From Paludisphaera borealis (GTDB taxonomy: Bacteria > Planctomycetota > Planctomycetia > Isosphaerales > Isosphaeraceae), in the NCBI RefSeq assembly GCF_001956985.1, contig NZ_CP019082.1:5270001-5334000 (forward strand): a stretch of DNA of 64,000 nt, in the 5' to 3' direction. Each line of letters starts with the position of its first letter. Position 1 is the first letter of the stretch. Of this stretch, positions 26,587 to 34,654 are shown piece after piece. Both the position numbers and the translations under genes were made by a program. The notes under the pieces were generated by a model that ran no database searches, was not told where the DNA came from, and saw only the letters and a list, made by a program, of their open reading frames with translations.

Positions 26587-27236
26587 TCGCGATTGGCTTC
26601 GTTCGCCCTGAAACGACCGCGCCGACGCGCCCGAACGGCCCTAGCCGATTGGGTCCATTCGTCTGCTTTTCGCCCTTTCCCCCGACCCGGCGACGCCCCT
26701 TCGGGTGACCCGACGCCGACTGCGAAATTGGGTTCGATCGCGGGTCGCCGTTGGATGTCATGGTCAACCTAAGTCGTTTGGCATATGGCAATTGCCCGCG
26801 ACTTCCTGTTTGGCTTCGTTCGGCTCGAAAGACCCGCTTTCGACACCGCCGATCGTCCATGGTTCACCGGTTCGCCCCCTGGTCTCGGCGACTTCGGTTC
26901 GCCGCTGTCCTCGTCGCGACGGGGCGATTCCGCCCTCTCGGAAATTGGGTCCGTTCGCGCGTTTTTTCGTCCGCGGCATCCCGCCTCCGGACTCCGAGCG
27001 AGCGTTCTGGTCTGCAACCGAATTTCCAAGGAGCATGTCGGGGAATCGCAGGGATTCCCTTGTTAACTTACGACGAGTCGCCGTTTTTGAACGTCGAGTT
27101 CGCCACCGGGTGTCGGGTTGCGAACGCGCTGAGCGCCCGACACCTATTCCGAGCCCCTGGAATACAAAAATGCAAGCCGTCATGACCCCGTGGGGGGGCC
27201 CGGCTTCATGAAAATGCGATGCAGATCCGGGTCCGG
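26587..27236. other. Gene-poor spacer with repeated ATTGGGT motifs and hairpins
   Basis: No convincing gene: short frames overlap in all phases and their codon use is unlike the neighbours. The motif ATTGGGTYCRWTCG occurs three times (about 26649, 26728 and 26944). GGGAATC (27041-27047) pairs with GATTCCC (27053-27059), and GGTGTCGGG (27109-27117) with CCCGACACC (27136-27144). It may be decayed sequence, a dispersed non-coding repeat, or an RNA gene. Confidence 0.4.
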
Positions 27237-27318
27237 ATACGAGCCCAAAGCGTCAGCGAGTGAATTTCCGGTCGGCCATTCGAATCGATGCACTCGCTGG
27301 CGCTTCGGGCTCGTATTC
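27237..27318. repeat. Palindromic dispersed element, copy A
   Basis: Left arm ATACGAGCCCAAAGCGTCAG continues to GCGAGTG (27237-27263); right arm CACTCGCTGGCGC... reaches TCGTAT (27291-27316). The arms pair along about 26 nt with two mismatches around a ~27-nt centre. Related copies B (32151-32251) and C (42294-42372) share the same arms. The arms translate as SPKRQRV-like or YKPEAPA-like peptides in spurious frames. Confidence 0.7.
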
Positions 27319-27429
27319 GGGGATGCTCTCGCGGGTTTGTTCTCAGGGCAATCGGTCATGCCGCCGAGGCGGTGCCCATCCTGTTGAAAATATCGAAGCG
27401 GTGGCGGTCCGGAAGACGGCGGCCGGCGA

Positions 27430-27972
27430 TCAGGGGTGTGCGAAAGCCTCGTGTTTCTCGTGTTCGAGGGCTTCGTGGTGGAGTACGGCCCTGGCGTGCT
27501 CGATCTTCGTGGCATCGCCGCGGGCGAGGACGAGGTACTTGCCGCTCTTGACATGGTCGCGGTACTCCAGGGCGCGGTCATGGGGAACCCCCCAGCCGAC
27601 GAGGGCGCCGACCAGCGCGCCCAGGGAGGCACCGGCGAGCGAGCCTTCCGCGCCGCCGGCCAGCGCCGCGGCGATCGGCCCGGCCACCACCACCGGCCCC
27701 AGGCCCGGCAGGATCAAAAACGCCATGCCGACGCAAAGACCGAAGAGGCCGCCGACCACGGCCCCGAACTCGGCGCCCGTCGTGGCGTAGTCGCTCATCG
27801 TCATGGGCTCGGCCGACTCCTCCTCGTTCACCCGGAAGTCGCGGCCGACGATCGACAGGTCGCGCATCTCGAACCCGTCCGCGTGAAGGCGACTCATCGC
27901 GCGCTCCACGGACTCGTGGTCGGGGTAGACCGCAACGACGTTAAAGGTAATCGGTTGATCGACCTGGCTCAT
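27430..27972 (-). CDS. Stress-type membrane protein with glycine-rich core (general stress protein 17M/DUF1269-like)
   Basis: N-terminal ~60 residues (FNVVAVYPDHESVERAMSRL; MRDLSIVGRDF) match the alpha/beta module of GspM/YflT-type proteins. A central Gly/Ala-rich hydrophobic region (~67-130) contains two or three membrane-spanning or membrane-embedded helices. The C-terminus repeats an alpha/beta module (DHVKSGKYLVLARGD; ALEHEKHEAFAHP). Such proteins are often induced by stress or cold; mechanism unknown. Start ATG 27972 has GGGAG upstream. Confidence 0.75.
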   Translation of the reverse strand: MSQVDQPITFNVVAVYPDHESVERAMSRLHADGFEMRDLSIVGRDFRVNEEESAEPMTMSDYATTGAEFGAVVGGLFGLCVGMAFLILPGLGPVVVAGPIAAALAGGAEGSLAGASLGALVGALVGWGVPHDRALEYRDHVKSGKYLVLARGDATKIEHARAVLHHEALEHEKHEAFAHP

Positions 27973-28161
27973 GATGGGAACTCCCTGAAATTCTCTTAAT
28001 CATCCCTTCCAAGTATGAGGCATGAAAGAGACGAGAGTCCAGAATCACCGACGGAAACCGCATGCGAGCCTGCGTGTTTCGTTTGTCACGATATGGCGAC
28101 GCACGTGACTGGCGAGAGGTGAATTCGCCGCATAGTCGGCAAGGGGTTACGAGCCGGGGGG

Positions 28162-28995
28162 TTACAGGATGGCCTGGACGACTTCGCCGCGGCTGGCGGG
28201 GTGGGGGCGGCCGAGGTTGTCGAAGATCTCGAGGTGGGGGTCGATCCCGAGTTGGTGGAGGATCGTCGCGTGCAGGTCTTCGGGGGTGACGCGGCCTTCC
28301 TTGGGGTAGGCGGCGTATCGGTCGGACGCGCCGTAGACCTGGCCGCCGCGGACGCCGCCGCCGGCCATCGCCACGGAGAAAACCGCTCCCCAGTGGCTCC
28401 GACCGCCGCCGATGAGCTGTGGCGTGCGGCCGAACTCGGCCATGCAGACGACCAGGGTCTCGTCGAGCATCCCCCGGCCGTTCAGGTCGGCGATCAGCGC
28501 GGCGAGGGCGCGGTCGGTCGGCGGCACGAGGACGTCTTTCAGCCGGTTGGTCTCGTCGGCGTGAGTGTCCCATACGGGGAACGTCGGCGGTTCGTCGACG
28601 CCGCGATACCAGTTCACCTGGACCAACCGCACACCCGCTTCAACCAGCCGGCGGGCGAACAGGCACCCCTGGCCGATCGGCGTCCGGCCGTAGCGGTCGT
28701 GGACCGCGTCCGGTTCTTCTTCCAGGCGGAACGCTGTCCGCGCCTCGGACGAGCGGAGCAAGTCGAACGCCTGCCGGGTCTGTGAGTCGAGGGCCGAGGA
28801 GGTCGCGTCGTGGTCGAGGAACGCCAGGCGGCGGGCGATTTGCTCGCCGAGGGCTCGCCGGGACTCGACGCGCTCGATGGCCAGGCCGTCGGGTAGGTTG
28901 ATCTCACCGACGCGGTAGCCGCTCGGCGTGATCTCGGCGTTGAGGAACCAGGGGTCGGCCGACCGGCCGAGGAACCCGGCGTCCTGCCCCAACCA
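28162..28995 (-). pseudogene. DUF1501 protein, C-terminal fragment (split by IS110)
   Basis: The C-terminal two thirds of a Tat-exported DUF1501 (sulfatase-like fold) protein: WLGQDAGFLGRSADPWFLNAE, CLFARRLVEAGVRLVQVNW, VWDTHADETNRLKD, CMAEFGRTP and RSHWGAVFSVAMAGGG are family motifs. Its natural upstream partner is at 30448-30996. The IS end now supplies a substitute ATG at 29025, so a truncated product could be made, but it would lack the export signal and N-terminal fold. Confidence 0.88.
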
Positions 28996-29028
28996 CTGGG
29001 TTCTTCTGAAAATCTTCCGGGCCATGTG

Positions 29029-30177
29029 TCAGGCTGCAGGGGCTGGTAGTTGGCGTTCGCGGTAGTCGGCCCCGTTCTTGAGCAGGTGCCAGATCACCAC
29101 CAGGATCTTGTGCGCCACGGCGATCAGAGCCTTCTTTTTCCCGAGTCGTGGGACCCATCGACGGTAGCAGATGCTGAAGGCGGTGTTCTTGGCGTGGCTG
29201 GCCGACCACGCCGACTGCACCAGGAGCGAACGCAGCCACGGACTCCCCTTGGTCGTCTTGCCGCTGCGGCGTTTGCCGGCGCTTTGGTCGTTGCCCGGGC
29301 ACAGCCCCGCCCAGGAGCAGAGGTGGCCCGCGGTCGGGAACGACTCCACGTCCGGCCCGATCTCCCCCACGATCACCTCCGCCGCCCGATCCCCCACTCC
29401 GGGGATCCCCTGGAGCCGGCCCGCCGCCTCGTCGAACGGCCTCATGGCCTCGTCGATCCGCTCGTCCAGCCGCTCGATCAGGCGTTCCAACGCGTCGATC
29501 TGATCCGTCAGCAGCCGGAGCACGAAGCGGTGGTGGTCGGTGACCCGGCCCAACAGCGCCCGCCTCAGCTCGGGGATCTTGCCCCGGAGCCGCTGCTTGG
29601 CCAGATCGGCCAGCTTCTCCGGGTCGTCCTGGCCGTCGATGATCGCCCGGATCATGGCGCGCCCCGAGGCCCCCAGGACGTCGCTGGCCACCGACCCCAG
29701 CTTGACGTTGGCGTCCTCCAGCGTCTTCTGGAGGCGATTGGCCACCGCGGCGCGGTCGCGGACCAACTCGGTGCGCTGCCGGGTCAGGTCGCGAAGCTCG
29801 CGGATCTCCGGCTTGGGGATGAAGCTGGGCGACAGCAGGCCGTGCTGGAGCAACTGGGCGATCCACTCGGCGTCCTTGACGTCGGTCTTGCGGCCGGGGA
29901 CCTGCTTGAGCCGCCCGGCGTTGACCAGCATCACGTCGAATCGCCCTTCCAGGATGTGGAAGATCGGCTTCCAGTAGACGCCCGTGCTCTCCATGGCGAC
30001 CTCGCGGACGCCGTGGGCGTCGAGCCAGTCGGCCAGGGCCAGCAGGTCGGCGGTCATCGTGCCGAAGGTGTGGACCACCGAGGCGACCGAGCCGTCGGGG
30101 TTGATGTGGCGGACGCAGGCGACGACGGTCTTCTTGTGGACGTCGAGCCCGGCGCAGCGATCGTGAACGATGTCCAT
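29029..30177 (-). CDS. IS110-family transposase (DEDD recombinase)
   Basis: A 382-aa recombinase. N-terminal RuvC-like DEDD domain: Asp12 in AGLDVHKKTVVACV, Glu63 in AMESTGVYWKP, Asp99 and Asp102 in KTDVKDAEWIAQLL. A long coiled coil (~150-245) leads to the C-terminal Tnp_2 (transposase_20) domain (LQGIPGVGDRAAEVIVGEIG; WAGLCPGNDQSAGKRRSG) carrying the serine expected of the composite active site. ATG 30177 has GGAGG upstream. All catalytic residues are present, so the element may be active. Its frame is continuous with the upstream DUF1501 fragment, so a fused product is possible. Confidence 0.95.
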   Translation of the reverse strand: MDIVHDRCAGLDVHKKTVVACVRHINPDGSVASVVHTFGTMTADLLALADWLDAHGVREVAMESTGVYWKPIFHILEGRFDVMLVNAGRLKQVPGRKTDVKDAEWIAQLLQHGLLSPSFIPKPEIRELRDLTRQRTELVRDRAAVANRLQKTLEDANVKLGSVASDVLGASGRAMIRAIIDGQDDPEKLADLAKQRLRGKIPELRRALLGRVTDHHRFVLRLLTDQIDALERLIERLDERIDEAMRPFDEAAGRLQGIPGVGDRAAEVIVGEIGPDVESFPTAGHLCSWAGLCPGNDQSAGKRRSGKTTKGSPWLRSLLVQSAWSASHAKNTAFSICYRRWVPRLGKKKALIAVAHKILVVIWHLLKNGADYRERQLPAPAA

Positions 30178-30447
30178 GACGTCCCCTCCAACTCGAGTGG
30201 TCGGAAACGAAGCAGTCCGAGCCGGTGGGACGACCTCGGGGCGTAAAGCAGTTTCTTCTACGTGCTCCCCCGCTTCCGGGGGGCGACAGGACGGGGTTCG
30301 ACGTGAAGTCGAGCCGAGGCCGGGACCAAGTTCCTTCGCGGGTTCGCGACACCAAAGCCAATGACGGCCTCTCGCCCAGGGCCGGACATCCGCAGCATAA
30401 CCCAACCCGACCCCATTTTCATGGGACGGGTTGAGCCAAAGGCTCAT
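30178..30447 (-). ncRNA. Candidate bridge RNA region of the IS110 element
   Basis: A 270-nt leader between the element end and its transposase. Several hairpins are visible: TGAGCC-AAA-GGCTCA (30432-30446, at the element end), a longer arm pairing CCCGaCCCCAT with ATGGGaCGGG (30406-30430), TCGAC/GTCGA (30298-30312) and CCCCC/GGGGG (30267-30282). In IS621-type IS110 elements such a leader encodes the bridge RNA that specifies target and donor. Guide loops could not be assigned by eye. Confidence 0.45.
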
Positions 30448-30996
30448 GACCGTTCCTCCGGTGTTGAAGATCCGCTGGGGGAGCGTCACGGTCGCGGGCA
30501 GTCCGCCTCTCGGCGTGCTGAGCTTGTTAACGATCGCCCCCAGCACCGGCGCATCGTTGGGCGGGCCCGGCGAGACCCCCTCGACGTTCGGCGGCGTGTG
30601 TGGGCGGCCGGTCAGCATGTAGTAGCCGCTGGACGAATGGCCGGTGTCCCGCGTCGAGACGGCCCGGAGCACGCAAAGCTTGTCGGCCACCTCGGCCAGC
30701 TTCGGCATCAGCTCGCCCACGAGCAGGCCCGGGACGGTCGTGGCGATCGGCTTGAACGCCCCGCGAACCGCCTCGGGGGCGTCGGGCTTGGGGTCCCACG
30801 TCGAATGCTGCGCCGGGCCGCCGTTGAGGAAGACGACGATGCACGATCGCGCCCGTCCCGGCGTCGTCCCGCCGCTGGCCAGTAGCTCGGGCAAGCCGAG
30901 CCCCGCGCCGAGCGCCCCGAGACTGCCGATCCGGAGGATGTCGCGCCGTCGCAAGCCCTCACACAACCGGCCGCCGGTCGCTGTCAGGTTGAGCAT
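30448..30996 (-). pseudogene. DUF1501 protein, N-terminal fragment (split by IS110)
   Basis: The first ~183 residues of a DUF1501 protein: LRRRDILRIGSLGALGAGL is a twin-arginine-type signal; CIVVFLNGGPAQHSTWDPKP, LPKLAEVADKL-like segment and SSGYYMLTGRPH are family motifs. Instead of stopping at the insertion, the frame runs on through the element's leader into the transposase. Planctomycetes carry many DUF1501 paralogues, often beside DUF1549/DUF1553 genes; none is adjacent here. Confidence 0.88.
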
Positions 30997-31099
30997 CGCG
31001 ACGACTCCAACGTCTTACTTGATGGATAATTGTTGAACGCCCACGAGACTCTACTCGACGGCCGCGCGGCGAGCAAGCGTCGAATGGCCTCGATCCGTG

Positions 31100-32029
31100 C
31101 TACACGGGCCGTTCGAAGGCGTCGGGGGCGAGCGTCGGGCCGGGGGCGCCGGTGATCGGCGGGGGCGTCGGCGCGGGGGATGGTTGGGGACGGGGGGAGA
31201 TCGGGAGAGAGGTCGGGGGCTGGGACGACGCGCCGGGGCCGGAAATGGTCCAGGAAGCGGGGCCGAGCGGGCTGACGGCCTTGGGGGAAGCGGGACGGCC
31301 GGCGTCGACGGCGCGGAAGACGACCTCGGCGGCGATTTCGAGGCCGAGGCTGTGCGAGTCGAGGACGATGTCGTAGTTGTGCGGGTCGCTGGAACTCATC
31401 CGGTGCATCGTGCGATCGAACGTGGCGCGGCGGGCGTCGAGGTCCTTGGCGGCTCGCCGCGCGGTTCGCACCGAGACCCCCATCCGCTCGGCCAGGCGGA
31501 GCGACCGGGCGCGGAGCGGGGCGATGATCCGCACCGACAGCGTCGTCTCGCGAGGGAGCAGAAACCCCGCGCCGCGGCCGACGAGCACCGATTGCCCGGC
31601 GCGGCCGATGGCTTCGATCAGCTTGGCTAGATGGTCGAGGTACGCTTCCTGGGGCGCGTAGTGCTCCTCGCGGAGCGGCAGCAGCCAGTCCTGGATGACG
31701 CTCGGCGCCAGCTCGTCGAAGGTGCGGACGTCGTCGATCGGCAGTTCCATGCGGTGGGCGATGGCTTCGAGCAGCTCATGGTCGAAGACCTTCCAGCCCA
31801 GTCGCTGGCCGAGCAGCCGGGCGATCGCGCCGCCGCCTGCGCCGGCCTCGCGGCTGATGCAGATGTTCTGGAATCGGGCCGACGACCCGGTCGAGAGCGG
31901 CAGCTCGCGCTCGTCGTCGCCCCAGCCGAACAGCCAGCGCACGACGGACTTGGGCCATTCCCGGAGGCCGCCCCAGTTCCGCTCCTCCGCTTCCGAAGTC
32001 GAGATCGAGAACGGTTCCCACGCGCCCAT
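31100..32029 (-). CDS. Cytidylate kinase-like family protein
   Basis: A P-loop kinase-like protein: ICISREAGAGGGAIARLLGQRLGWKVFDHELLEAIA (split over the P-loop and following helix) is the cytidylate-kinase-like signature, with SVLVGRGAGFLL and the basic lid RLAERMGVSVRTARRAAKDLD, then NYDIVLDSHSLGLE. N-terminal ~50 residues are a family-atypical leader and the C-terminal ~60 are Pro/Ser-rich and probably disordered. ATG 32029 (GAGGAAG upstream) is chosen because the frame beyond it runs through repeat copy B. Substrate unknown. Confidence 0.85.
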   Translation of the reverse strand: MGAWEPFSISTSEAEERNWGGLREWPKSVVRWLFGWGDDERELPLSTGSSARFQNICISREAGAGGGAIARLLGQRLGWKVFDHELLEAIAHRMELPIDDVRTFDELAPSVIQDWLLPLREEHYAPQEAYLDHLAKLIEAIGRAGQSVLVGRGAGFLLPRETTLSVRIIAPLRARSLRLAERMGVSVRTARRAAKDLDARRATFDRTMHRMSSSDPHNYDIVLDSHSLGLEIAAEVVFRAVDAGRPASPKAVSPLGPASWTISGPGASSQPPTSLPISPRPQPSPAPTPPPITGAPGPTLAPDAFERPV

Positions 32030-32511
32030 GCATCTTCCTCCTCGGGGGGACGGTTCTCTTGCCACTCTAGAGGCTCGGCGGGCCTTTGAAAAGTCGTCGG
32101 CCCATTCGATCGCCGGGTTTGGGCGTTCGCGGTGCGCGTCGCTTGGACCCGAATACAAGCCCGAAGCGCCAGCGAGGGGATCGCTGGCGCGCGTCACGGT
32201 CGACCTCGGCGACGTGAACCCTTCTCTCGCTGGCGCTTCGGGCTTGTATTTCGAGGGCCGGCGACGACTTTCGCTGTGTAAAGTTTACATCGCTTCCGGC
32301 TTGGGGTCGAGAATCCACGAAGATTGTCGATTTTCGCTCAAGTTCGGGACTTGCTTGGAGTTCGGCCGTCGGCGCGGGGCGAGTTTCGGCGATGGCACAC
32401 GCTTTGCCCTATGAGCCGTTTCGACTGAGAAGGCCGAGTGACGCGGCCGTCTCCCGATGGGAACCTGGCTTACCAATCCGAATCATGGACCTGGATGAGG
32501 ACGACTCCACG
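32030..32511. other. Divergent spacer carrying repeat copy B
   Basis: A 482-nt spacer between divergent genes. Besides the palindromic element it shows an AT-richer stretch (about 32250-32360) that may contain promoters for the rightward gene. No supportable gene was seen. Confidence 0.5.
32151..32251. repeat. Palindromic dispersed element, copy B
   Basis: Left arm GAATACAAGCCCGAAGCGCC plus AGCGAG (32151-32176) and right arm CTCGCTGGCGC... to GTATTT (32226-32251) pair at 25 of 26 positions around a 49-nt centre. Same arms as copies A and C. It lies in the spacer between the divergent kinase-like gene and the small gene at 32512. Confidence 0.8.
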
Positions 32512-32739
32512 ATGAGAAATCGGCGACACACACTCTTGTGGATGAAGGATTTGCTCGAACACATGTCGCAGTGCCACGACCAGCTTCAATGGGCGGGCGA
32601 CGGCCCGACCGAGGCCTTCCTGACCGAATCGCTGCTCGGCGACCTGGTCGAGTGCCAGAAGCTCTGCGCGGAGCTTCAGGGCGTGCCCGATCGCTCGCGG
32701 TCGGCTCACGAGAACGTCCGCGGCCTGGTCATGTCCTGA
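32512..32739 (+). CDS. Small conserved hypothetical protein
   Basis: A 75-aa helical, soluble protein (RHTLLWMKDLLEHMSQCHDQL; LLGDLVECQKLCAELQG) resembling other short planctomycete proteins. GAGG precedes ATG 32512; ATG 32485 is an alternative. Function unknown. It precedes the NagB-like gene by 110 nt. Confidence 0.6.
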   Translation: MRNRRHTLLWMKDLLEHMSQCHDQLQWAGDGPTEAFLTESLLGDLVECQKLCAELQGVPDRSRSAHENVRGLVMS

Positions 32740-32849
32740 GAACGCTGGCGGACGGGGATCGGTTCGGCTATGTTTCAGCTTCGGCGGCTCGGCCTCGAAT
32801 CGGAGGCCGCCCCGAATCGACCGATCCCCTGATCCATCAGGTTCCGCCC

Positions 32850-33644
32850 ATGACGCCTCCCGATCCGCAGCCGATCGCCCGTTTCACCATCGATGCGCTT
32901 CAGGTCCTCGTTTATGAGGACCGGGGGCAGGCCGGCAAGGCGGCGGCCCAGGCCGTCGGCCTGGCGATCCACAACCGCCAGAAAGCCGCCGGCAAGGCTA
33001 ACGTCGTCTTCGCCGCGGCACCGAGCCAGAACGAGTTCCTCGCGGGGCTCGTGGCCAGCACGCAAGTCGACTGGTCGCGGGTCGTCGGCTTCCACATGGA
33101 CGAGTACTTGGGGCTCCCCGCCGACCACCCCGCGTCGTTCCGCCGCTACCTTCAGGAACATCTGTTCCGGCTCGTCGACCTCGACGCCGACCGGCTCCGC
33201 CTGATCCCCGGCGAGCGCGCCGAGCGACCGCTCCGAACCTGCCTCGAATATGAAGACCGGCTGCTCGCCGAGCCCACCGACGTCGTTTGCGCGGGGATCG
33301 GCGAGAACGGCCACCTGGCGTTCAACGACCCGCCCGTGGCCGACTTCCACGACCCTCTCGTGATCAAGGTCGTGCGGCTCGATCAGGCCTGCCGGGTCCA
33401 GCAGGTCAACGACGGCTGCTTCGATCACATCGACGAGGTGCCGACGCACGCCTACACGCTGACCGTCCCCGCCTTGCTCAGCGCGCCGGTGGTCTCCGTG
33501 GTGGTGCTCGGCCCTCGCAAGGCGAACGCGGTGCTCGAAACCCTTCGCGGACCGATCGGCGAGGCCTGCCCCGCGACGGCCCTGCGCGGGCATCCCGGCG
33601 CGCGGCTCTACCTCGATCGCGAGGCGGCCCGGCTGGTCCTCTGA
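32850..33644 (+). CDS. nagB: Glucosamine-6-phosphate deaminase/isomerase-like protein
   Basis: NagB/6-phosphogluconolactonase fold, cytoplasmic amino-sugar metabolism: converts GlcN6P to Fru6P plus ammonia in canonical members. VVGFHMDEYLGLPADHPASF and GIGENGHLAFNDPP are the active-site loops, with VSVVVLGPRKANAV and PATALRGHPGARLYLD closing the phosphate site. Compared with E. coli NagB (GVGNDGHIAFNEP), Asp141 is Asn and Glu148 is Asp, so ring-opening chemistry may be altered; similar GENGHxAFNDPP sequences exist in other bacteria. 264 aa is normal. ATG 32850 chosen just before the conserved core. Confidence 0.85.
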   Translation: MTPPDPQPIARFTIDALQVLVYEDRGQAGKAAAQAVGLAIHNRQKAAGKANVVFAAAPSQNEFLAGLVASTQVDWSRVVGFHMDEYLGLPADHPASFRRYLQEHLFRLVDLDADRLRLIPGERAERPLRTCLEYEDRLLAEPTDVVCAGIGENGHLAFNDPPVADFHDPLVIKVVRLDQACRVQQVNDGCFDHIDEVPTHAYTLTVPALLSAPVVSVVVLGPRKANAVLETLRGPIGEACPATALRGHPGARLYLDREAARLVL

Positions 33645-33685
33645 TTCCGCCTGGTTAGCGGGTAGACTGGGGACGTGACCGGACT

Positions 33686-33714
33686 CGACCGCAACGGGTC
33701 GGGCCGATTTTTTT
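33686..33714 (+). terminator. Weak U-tailed hairpin upstream of FAH-family gene
   Basis: CGACC (33686-33690) and GGTCG (33697-33701) form a 5-bp stem, followed by GGCCGA and seven T residues (33708-33714). It probably ends the nagB-like transcript just before the next start. Confidence 0.35.
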
Positions 33715-33739
33715 GATACGGCAACCAAGGAGCAACGAC

Positions 33740-34612
33740 GTGCGCTGGGTGACAGTCGCTACCGAGCAGGGCCCGCGAGCCTGCGGTGTTTGGCAGGGTC
33801 GATACGTGGACGTGAACGCGGCCGATTCCCGGCTGCCGTCGACCGTTCGAGGGCTGCTGGCCCTGGACGCCGACGGTCAGCGCGAGGCGAAGGCCGCGGT
33901 CGAGCAGGGGAAGACGTCGTATGATCCGGCTACGTCTCGGCTGCTGGCGCCGGTTCCCGATCCGCAAAAGATCATCTGCATCGGCCTGAACTACCGCGAT
34001 CACGCCGAAGAGAGCGGCATGCCCGTTCCTCCCGAGCCGGTCCTGTTCAGCAAGTACCCCTCGGCTCTGATCGGCCACCTGGCCCCGATCGTCTTGCCGT
34101 CGGTCAGCAACGAGGTCGACTACGAGGCCGAGCTGGTCGTGGTCGTGGGTCGCGGCGGCCGGTTCATCCCGGTCGAGCATGCGATGAAGCACGTCGGCGG
34201 TTACGCGGTGGGGCACGACGTCTCGGCCCGCGACTGGCAGCTCAACAAGCCGGGCAAGCAGTGGATGGCCGGCAAGACGTTCGACACGTTCGCGCCGATC
34301 GGCCCCGAGCTGGTGACGGCCGACGAGGTCGCCGACCCGCACAAGCTGGGCATCCGGCTCCGGCTCAACGGCGAGACGATGCAGAACTCGAACACCAACC
34401 AACTGATCTTCCCCATCGATCAATTGATCGCCTACCTCTCGGGGATCGTCACCCTCGAACCGGGCGACCTGATCTTCACCGGCACGCCGCCGGGCGTCGG
34501 CATGGCGCGGAAGCCGCAGGTCTGGCTCAAGCCGGGCGACGTGGTCGAAGTCGAGATCGACGGCCTGGGAGTGCTCCGCAACCCGGTCGTCGCCGAGAAG
34601 AAGGCCGGCTGA
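33740..34612 (+). CDS. Fumarylacetoacetate hydrolase family protein
   Basis: A 290-aa FAH-fold enzyme, typically a 2-hydroxyhepta-diene-dioate isomerase, acylpyruvase or oxaloacetate decarboxylase. IGLNYRDHAEESGMPVPPEP, LPSVSNEVDYEAELVVVVGR (metal-binding Glu pair), GHDVSARDWQ, GKTFDTFAPIGPEL and IFTGTPPGVGMARKP are all in place. Start GTG 33740 follows AAGGAG at ideal distance. Neighbours give no pathway, so the substrate is open. Confidence 0.93.
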   Translation: MRWVTVATEQGPRACGVWQGRYVDVNAADSRLPSTVRGLLALDADGQREAKAAVEQGKTSYDPATSRLLAPVPDPQKIICIGLNYRDHAEESGMPVPPEPVLFSKYPSALIGHLAPIVLPSVSNEVDYEAELVVVVGRGGRFIPVEHAMKHVGGYAVGHDVSARDWQLNKPGKQWMAGKTFDTFAPIGPELVTADEVADPHKLGIRLRLNGETMQNSNTNQLIFPIDQLIAYLSGIVTLEPGDLIFTGTPPGVGMARKPQVWLKPGDVVEVEIDGLGVLRNPVVAEKKAG

Positions 34613-34654
34613 GCGAGCCGAGCCTGACCGATCCCATACGCCCGCCGGCCTTGC

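Larger units (their letters stand above)
28996..30447 (-). mobile_element. IS110-family insertion sequence in a DUF1501 gene
   Basis: About 1.45 kb lying exactly between two matching halves of a DUF1501 gene (...RIFNTGGTV and WLGQDAGFLG...). It contains one DEDD transposase gene, a ~270-nt non-coding leader and only ~33 nt after the stop codon. This arrangement (long left end, short right end) fits the IS110 group, whose leader encodes the bridge RNA. No terminal inverted repeats or target duplication are apparent, as usual for this family. The exact ends are uncertain by a few nucleotides. Confidence 0.88.

Noticed and set aside
26705-27211. Overlapping frames of 86-168 codons between lpxI and copy A
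   Set aside because: Several mutually overlapping frames, atypical codon use and no family resemblance; left as a gene-poor region.
30288-30295. CGTCCTG in the IS110 leader complementary to the target flank (CAGGACG) as a target guide
   Set aside because: Seven nucleotides in GC-rich DNA, more than ten nucleotides from the junction; expected by chance.
29029-30996. A single 655-aa DUF1501-transposase fusion as a native gene
   Set aside because: The C-terminal DUF1501 half lies beyond the transposase and joins exactly to the N-terminal half, so this is an insertion and not an evolved fusion.
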